A stretch of 41,143 nt of DNA from an uncultured Azospirillum sp. (lineage in GTDB: Bacteria > Pseudomonadota > Alphaproteobacteria > Azospirillales > Azospirillaceae). Below the pieces are notes generated by a model, which saw nothing but the letters and a program-made list of their open reading frames with translations, was not told where the DNA came from and did not search any database. The position numbers and the translations under genes were made by a program. Shown here one piece after another: positions 36,664 through 41,143 of the stretch; the first letter of the stretch is position 1, and the number at the start of each line of letters is the position of its first letter. The stretch covers positions 1 through 41,143 of the forward strand of contig NZ_CAMLJP010000047.1 of assembly GCF_946480385.1 (NCBI RefSeq). Reading direction: 5' to 3'.

Positions 36664-38763
36664 ATGAAAAGACATGCCCTCACCCTCCTGCTGCTTCTGG
36701 CCGTGCTGGCCGGCGGCGGCGTACCCGCATTCGCGCAGGACGGGATCGGCGCCTGGACCAAAGCCGGGCCGGTGGAGGCGCGGCTGGTATCCGCGGTGCG
36801 CGGCACCGGCAACCTGACGGCGCTGCCGCTGGGGCTGGAATTGCGGCTGGAGCCGGGATGGAAGACCTACTGGCGCTCCCCCGGCGACGCCGGATTCGCG
36901 CCGCGCCTGGACTGGAGCCGCTCCGGCAACCTGGGTGAGGCGACGCTCTCCTATCCGGCGCCGCATCGTTTCTCCGTCCTGGGATTTGAGACGGCGGGAT
37001 ACGACACCGCCGTCCTGTTCCCGATCCAGGGTGTGCCGACCACCCCCGGCAAGCCCGTCGATCTGGCGGTGACCGCCGAACTGCTGGTCTGTTCGGAGAT
37101 CTGCGTGCCGCAGACCCTTGACCTGGCGCTGGCGCTGCCAGCCGGGCCGGCTGAACCGAGCGAGGTCGCCAACGACGTGGCGCGCTCGCAGGCGCTGGTG
37201 CCGAAGGGGCCGAACGGGCTGCTGCGCATCGATTCCGTGCGCGGCAAGGGGGCGTCTCTGGAGGTCGAGGCGACCGCTGCCGACGGCTTCGTCACCCCCG
37301 ACCTGTTCGTCGAGACCGATCCCGCCCTGACCTTCTCCGCCCCCAAGACGGTCTTTTCCGACAATGACCGCCATGTCCGCCTGACCCTGACGGTGACCGA
37401 TCCGCAGCCGGGGCTGGATCTGGCAGGGCGCGCCATGACGCTGACCATGGTGGATGGTGACAAGGCGGTCGAGGCGCCGGTGACGGCCTCGGCAATGTCG
37501 TCTGCCGGTTCCGCCGCGCTGACGGCCGGCAGCGTCGGTCTGACGGCGATGCTGGGGGTGGCGTTGCTTGGCGGGCTGATCCTGAACCTGATGCCCTGCG
37601 TGCTGCCGGTGCTGTCGCTGAAGCTGATGTCGGTGGTCAAGCATGGCGGGCGGGCGCCTGCCGCGGTGCGCGCCGGATTCCTGGCAAGCGCGGCCGGCAT
37701 CCTGACCTCCTTCCTGCTGATGGCCTCGGTTCTGGTCGGCATCAAGGCGGCGGGCGGGGCGGTCGGCTGGGGCATCCAGTTCCAGCAGCCGCTATTCCTG
37801 GTCTTCATGGTCGTGCTGGTCACGCTGTTCTCGGCCAATTTGTGGGGGCTGTTCGAGGTGCCGCTGCCGCGCGTGCTGGCCGACCGGCTGGGTGGCGACG
37901 GGCTGGCCGGGCCATTCGCCACCGGCATGTTCGCCACCCTGCTGGCGACCCCCTGTTCGGCGCCATTCCTCGGTACGGCGGTAGGGTTCGCGCTGTCCAA
38001 GGGGCCGGTGGAGATCTATGCGATCTTCGCGACGCTGGGCGTCGGGCTGGCGCTGCCCTATCTGGCGGTGGCGGTTTGGCCGCGGGTGGCCGGCTGGTTG
38101 CCGAAGCCCGGGCGCTGGATGGCCAAGCTGAAGATTGTTCTGGGCTTCGCGCTGATTCTGACGGCGGTTTGGCTGCTGTCGGTGCTGACCGCGCAGATCG
38201 GCGAGGTGGCCGCGGCGACGGTCGGGCTGCTGATGGCGGCGCTGGTGTTGGCGCTGTGGATCGGGCGGAGTGCCCGCGGCGTGGCGCGGACCGCCGGCCC
38301 GGCACTGGCCGGGGTGCTGGCGGTGGCCGCCTTCGCCATGCCGGCGGCGGTCGGCCCGTCGGCCGGCGCGGCGCCGGTGGTCAGCGACAGCAAGACGCGC
38401 TGGGTGCCCTTCGCCGAATCGACGATCCGCGATCATGTCGCCGCCGGCCGCACCGTCTTCGTCGACGTGACCGCCGAATGGTGCATCACCTGTCAGGCCA
38501 ACAAGAAGCTGGTGCTGAACCGTGGCGAGGTCGCCGAGCAGCTGGAGGACAAGGCTGTGGTGGCGATGCGCGCCGACTGGACCCGGCCGGACGCGACGAT
38601 CGCGAAGTTCCTGTCCGACCATGGCCGCTACGGCATCCCCTTCAACATCGTCTACGGTCCCGGCGCGCCGGACGGCATCGCCCTGCCGGAGTTGCTGAGC
38701 GACAGTGCGGTGCTGGAGGCGTTGAGCAAGGCGGCGGGGACGACGGCGGGCAAGTCGTCGTGA
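36664..38763 (+). CDS. DsbD/ScsB-type thiol:disulfide interchange protein
   Basis: 699-aa membrane reductase carrying electrons from cytoplasmic thioredoxin to periplasmic proteins. A signal peptide (LTLLLLLAVLAGGGVPAFAQ) leads to a periplasmic domain with a CxxxC pair in ELLVCSEICVPQ. From about residue 290 come eight membrane helices with the two buried cysteines (LNLMPCVLPVLSLK and TPCSAPFLGTAVGFAL). The C-terminal thioredoxin-like domain has TAEWCITCQANK. All three cysteine pairs are present, so the relay should work. GTG 36655 is an alternative start; AGGGAAGAG at 36642-36650 lies between the usual distances for the two. Confidence 0.93.
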   Translation: MKRHALTLLLLLAVLAGGGVPAFAQDGIGAWTKAGPVEARLVSAVRGTGNLTALPLGLELRLEPGWKTYWRSPGDAGFAPRLDWSRSGNLGEATLSYPAPHRFSVLGFETAGYDTAVLFPIQGVPTTPGKPVDLAVTAELLVCSEICVPQTLDLALALPAGPAEPSEVANDVARSQALVPKGPNGLLRIDSVRGKGASLEVEATAADGFVTPDLFVETDPALTFSAPKTVFSDNDRHVRLTLTVTDPQPGLDLAGRAMTLTMVDGDKAVEAPVTASAMSSAGSAALTAGSVGLTAMLGVALLGGLILNLMPCVLPVLSLKLMSVVKHGGRAPAAVRAGFLASAAGILTSFLLMASVLVGIKAAGGAVGWGIQFQQPLFLVFMVVLVTLFSANLWGLFEVPLPRVLADRLGGDGLAGPFATGMFATLLATPCSAPFLGTAVGFALSKGPVEIYAIFATLGVGLALPYLAVAVWPRVAGWLPKPGRWMAKLKIVLGFALILTAVWLLSVLTAQIGEVAAATVGLLMAALVLALWIGRSARGVARTAGPALAGVLAVAAFAMPAAVGPSAGAAPVVSDSKTRWVPFAESTIRDHVAAGRTVFVDVTAEWCITCQANKKLVLNRGEVAEQLEDKAVVAMRADWTRPDATIAKFLSDHGRYGIPFNIVYGPGAPDGIALPELLSDSAVLEALSKAAGTTAGKSS

Positions 38764-38852
38764 CCGTAATCCGGAAAAGGCCTATGGCCGTTGCGGCTAT
38801 TCTGCGGTAACAGGGCGGCTCCGGGAGCTTATCCCGTGCCATGAGGACGATG

Positions 38853-39206
38853 ATGGACGATCAGATCAACTGCCCGCAGTGCAACTCCGAGAATGCCTAT
38901 AACGACGGCAGCCTGTGGAACTGCCCCGACTGCGGCCATGAGTGGAACCCCGACACGGCGGCCGCCGCGACGGATGCCGATGCGGGTCAGGGCGTGCGCG
39001 ACGCCAACGGCAACGTGCTGAACGACGGCGACAGCGTCACGGTCATCAAGGACTTGAAGGTCAAGGGATCGTCCCTGGTGGTCAAGGGCGGGACCAAGGT
39101 GAAGAACATCCGTCTGACCGACGGGGCAGACGGGCACAACATCGCCTGCAAGATCGATGGCATCGGCGCCATGAACCTGAAGTCGGAGTTCGTGAAAAAG
39201 GCGTGA
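38853..39206 (+). CDS. PhnA-like zinc ribbon protein (YjdM family)
   Basis: 117-aa protein with an N-terminal zinc ribbon ([25 protein letters not shown]) and a C-terminal PhnA domain ([39 protein letters not shown]). Although named after the E. coli phosphonate locus, members are not phosphonate hydrolases by default and the role is unknown. ATGs at 38841, 38850 and 38853 are in frame; GAGGA at 38843-38847 favours 38850 or 38853. Confidence 0.92.
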   Translation: MDDQINCPQCNSENAYNDGSLWNCPDCGHEWNPDTAAAATDADAGQGVRDANGNVLNDGDSVTVIKDLKVKGSSLVVKGGTKVKNIRLTDGADGHNIACKIDGIGAMNLKSEFVKKA

Positions 39207-39275
39207 GCCTGGCCGTTGAGTTGAGTCAACCGCGCCTTGCGGCCATCGGCCACGGGGGATAGAAGGGATGCAGGG

Positions 39276-39309
39276 CCGGGCTCCACAACGAGGGTCCGGC
39301 CGAGCCCGG
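39276..39309. repeat. Hairpin in the peroxiredoxin leader
   Basis: CCGGGCTC (39276-39283) and GAGCCCGG (39302-39309) form a perfect 8-bp stem with an 18-nt loop, between the PhnA-like gene and the peroxiredoxin gene. No T tract follows, so a leader structure is as likely as a terminator. Confidence 0.4.
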
Positions 39310-39349
39310 ATAACGGGTCAAACCCAGAAAATCGGAAGGGTTAGAGACC

Positions 39350-39847
39350 ATGAGTAATCAAGCTGGGAGCATCCAGGTTGGCGATACCATTCCGTCCGTC
39401 ACGCTGAAGTGGCTGACCGACAACGGCATGCAGGAAGTGACGACGGACGAGCTGTTCAAGGGCAAGAAGGTCGTCCTGTTCTCCGTCCCCGGCGCCTTCA
39501 CCCCGACCTGCTCCGCCAAGCATCTGCCGGGCTTCGTCCAGCAGGCCGACGCGCTGAAGGCCAAGGGCGTCGACAGCATCATTTGCCTCGCCGTCAACGA
39601 TCCCTTCGTGATGCGCGCCTGGGGTGACAAGGGCGGCGTCGGCGATAAGGTGAAGATGCTGCCGGACGGCAACGCCACCTTCACCACGGCCCTGGGCCTG
39701 ACCATGGACGGTTCCGCCCACGGCCTGGGCACCCGCGGCCAGCGCTTTGCCCTGGTGGCGGAGGACGGCAAGGTCACCCACGTTGCCGTCGAGGCCCCCG
39801 GCAAGTTCGAGGTGTCGTCGGCCGAGGCGGTGCTGGAGAAGGTTTGA
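39350..39847 (+). CDS. Prx5-family peroxiredoxin
   Basis: 165-aa thiol peroxidase of the Prx5/AhpE-like branch. The peroxidatic Cys54 lies in SVPGAFTPTCSAKHLPGF, the fully conserved Prx5 motif; a second Cys79 (SIICLAVND) is the position often seen in bacterial Prx5, not a proven resolving residue. DPFVMRAWG and GLGTRGQRFALV are also typical. Reduces hydrogen or alkyl peroxides with glutathione/glutaredoxin or thioredoxin. ATG 39350 follows a purine-rich AAGGGTTAGAG. Confidence 0.95.
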   Translation: MSNQAGSIQVGDTIPSVTLKWLTDNGMQEVTTDELFKGKKVVLFSVPGAFTPTCSAKHLPGFVQQADALKAKGVDSIICLAVNDPFVMRAWGDKGGVGDKVKMLPDGNATFTTALGLTMDGSAHGLGTRGQRFALVAEDGKVTHVAVEAPGKFEVSSAEAVLEKV

Positions 39848-39859
39848 GTTAGGAGGACG

Positions 39860-40076
39860 TTTCCCTCTCCTGTCCCGGGAGAGGGAAGGGGCCCATGCGG
39901 AGCATGGGAAGGGTGAGGGGTGGTGCAAGGAACCATGCGGTTCGGGATTCTTGGGTCACCCCTCACCCTCCCCGCCTTTGGCGGGTCCCCTCCCTCTCCC
40001 GGGGCTCTCAGCGGATCTTCGATCCGCCTGACGCCGTCAGCACAAACGAAGTTTGTGCGAGAGGCGGGAGAGGGTG
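39860..40076. repeat. Mosaic palindromic intergenic element
   Basis: A 130-bp imperfect palindrome with outer arms CCCGGGAGAGGGAAGGGG (39874-39891) and CCCCTCCCTCTCCCGGGG (39987-40004), and inner arms AGGGTGAGGGGT (39910-39921) and ACCCCTCACCCT (39958-39969). Side hairpins on each arm: CCCATGC-GGA-GCATGGG (39892-39908) and CCCGCC-TTT-GGCGGG (39971-39985). Two more triloop hairpins follow: GCGGATC-TTC-GATCCGC (40011-40027) and GCACAAAC-GAA-GTTTGTGC (40040-40058). This layout is that of dispersed repetitive palindromic elements. Confidence 0.8.
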
Positions 40077-40080
40077 TGGT

Positions 40081-40557
40081 CTATCCCTGCGCCCGCACGT
40101 CAGCCACACCGCGCCGCGCCAGTTCGTCGGCGCGTTCATTCTCCGGGTGGCCGGCGTGGCCGCGGACCCAGTGGAATTCGATCTCGTGCTGCCGCTTCGC
40201 CTCTTCCAGGCGCTGCCAGAGGTCGACGTTCTTCACCGGCTTCTTGTCGGCGGTCAGCCAGCCCTTGGCCTTCCAGCCATGGATCCATTTGGTGATGCCG
40301 TTCTTCACATATTCGCTGTCGGTGAAGAGGCGGACGGTCACCGGCTTCTTCAACGCCTCCAGCGCCATGATGGCGGCCATCAGTTCCATGCGGTTGTTGG
40401 TGGTCGCCGGCTCACCGCCATACAGTTCTTTCTCCACCTCACCATAGCGCAGGATGGCGCCCCAGCCGCCGGGGCCGGGATTGCCGCTGCAGGCGCCGTC
40501 GGTGAAAATGTCGACGGTCTTGCGGCCGGCATCGGTCGGGGTGCTGGTGTCGGTCAT
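40081..40557 (-). CDS. rnhA: Ribonuclease HI
   Basis: 158-aa enzyme cleaving RNA in RNA-DNA hybrids. Active-site motifs are complete: [20 protein letters not shown] (Asp), NNRMELMAA (Glu), FTDSEYV (Asp) and [12 protein letters not shown] (Asp), with the basic handle region [13 protein letters not shown] 40557 overlaps the stop codon of the homoserine kinase gene by 4 nt (ATGA), so they form an operon. The thrB-rnhA order is common in alphaproteobacteria. Confidence 0.97.
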   Translation of the reverse strand: MTDTSTPTDAGRKTVDIFTDGACSGNPGPGGWGAILRYGEVEKELYGGEPATTNNRMELMAAIMALEALKKPVTVRLFTDSEYVKNGITKWIHGWKAKGWLTADKKPVKNVDLWQRLEEAKRQHEIEFHWVRGHAGHPENERADELARRGVADVRAQG

Positions 40558-41143
40558 CGCCCGCCTGCGTCGGAGTCGTCGAGGAAATAGTCGCCCAGGC
40601 CGCGGACCGACTGGTGGAAGCGCAGCTTGCGCAGATATTCCAGCGGGTCCTTCGGCCGCACGAAGGCGCCCGGCGGGTGGTTCAGCCAGTCGTAGAGGCG
40701 GGTCAGCAGGAAGCGCACGGCGCTGCCGCGGCAGAGCCAGGGCAGGGCTTCCAGCTCTTCGCGGGACAGCGGACGGACCTTGCGGTAGTTGGACAGCAGC
40801 AGCCGCGCCTTGGTGGCGTTGAACGACCCGTCGATCTCGAAGCACCAGGCGTTGATGCAGATCGCCACGTCATAGACGAAGAAGTCGTTGCAGGCGAAAT
40901 AGAAGTCGATCAGGCCGGACAGGCTGTCGCCGCGGAAGAAGACGTTGTCCGGGAACAGGTCGGCGTGGATGACGCCGGCCGGCAAGCCGACCGGCCAGTT
41001 GGCTTCCAGCGCCGCCAGTTCGGTCTCCAGCGTCGCGCGCAGGCCGGGGGCAACCTCGTCGGCGCGTTCGGCGGACTTGGCGAACAGATCCTTCCAGCCG
41101 GGCAGGGCCAGTGCGTTCGGGCGTTCCATGCGGAAGTCGCCGA
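40554..41143 (-). CDS. thrB: Homoserine kinase (choline/aminoglycoside kinase fold), 5' end outside window
   Basis: C-terminal about 195 residues of a ThrB-type homoserine kinase, phosphorylating homoserine for threonine synthesis. The kinase catalytic loop [14 protein letters not shown] and metal-binding [16 protein letters not shown] are visible. The frame remains open to the window edge and the residues before the internal ATG (GDFR, then [12 protein letters not shown]) still fit the family, so the true start is outside. Translationally coupled to rnhA. Confidence 0.93.
   Translation of the reverse strand, partial: GDFRMERPNALALPGWKDLFAKSAERADEVAPGLRATLETELAALEANWPVGLPAGVIHADLFPDNVFFRGDSLSGLIDFYFACNDFFVYDVAICINAWCFEIDGSFNATKARLLLSNYRKVRPLSREELEALPWLCRGSAVRFLLTRLYDWLNHPPGAFVRPKDPLEYLRKLRFHQSVRGLGDYFLDDSDAGGR

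Overview
The window is a dense, very GC-rich (codon third positions almost all G or C) stretch of an alphaproteobacterial replicon. The gene content (MucR/Ros regulator, globin-coupled chemoreceptor, acetoacetyl-CoA synthetase, a pyrB-pyrC pair whose PyrC lacks the HxH metal motif, DUF1127 proteins, an EcfG-type promoter) points to Rhodospirillales, most likely Azospirillum or a close relative. That assignment is inference from gene families, not from a database match. I see no phage, plasmid or transposase genes, no CRISPR array and no tRNA or rRNA. This looks like ordinary core chromosome, and the less explained material is in intergenic DNA and small ORFs.

Layout. 1-5.5 kb: 3' part of uvrB, a lytic transglycosylase, two alpha/beta hydrolases (one secreted) and an unknown CxxC protein. 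5.5-9.4 kb: a GNAT acetyltransferase, an AT-rich gap with a 56-residue orphan, a soluble globin-coupled chemoreceptor and rpoH. 9.4-11.3 kb: a regulatory zone with a candidate general-stress (EcfG) promoter, very small ORFs, an unexplained structured stretch, mucR and an HU gene. 11.3-18.8 kb: terC on the plus strand, then a minus-strand block of a HAD phosphatase, acetoacetyl-CoA synthetase, plsY, pyrC, pyrB and a LysR regulator. 18.8-21.5 kb: a DUF1127 gene and two tandem GFA proteins divergent from lysR, then a Fur-box-controlled cupredoxin plus FTR1 iron permease. 21.6-26.9 kb: a Kef-type antiporter, a three-gene ABC importer of the TrpXYZ type, and a DUF983 protein.

26.9-29.6 kb: small and hypothetical minus-strand genes, one with a probable 1-bp frameshift, and a pteridine-reductase-like SDR. 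29.6-35.9 kb: uvrC behind a cluster of DnaA-box-like sites, then pgsA, mobB, a HAD phosphatase, moeA, moaD and moaE, forming a molybdenum-cofactor block. 35.9-41.1 kb: yqgE, a DsbD/ScsB-type thiol-disulfide transporter, a PhnA-like zinc ribbon protein, a Prx5-type peroxiredoxin, a mosaic of palindromes, rnhA and the 3' part of a ThrB homoserine kinase.

Functional groupings: nucleotide excision repair (uvrB, uvrC), stress and redox handling (rpoH, EcfG site, peroxiredoxin, DsbD, GFA pair), pyrimidine synthesis (pyrB, pyrC), phospholipid synthesis (plsY, pgsA), molybdopterin synthesis (mobB, moeA, moaD, moaE) and iron uptake (cupredoxin, FTR1). I found no convincing new multi-gene system. The best leads are small regulatory arrangements: the EcfG site with coupled mini-ORFs, the DnaA-box cluster, the LysR operator facing a DUF1127 gene, the inverted GGAAC array before the ABC importer, and several palindrome-rich intergenic elements.
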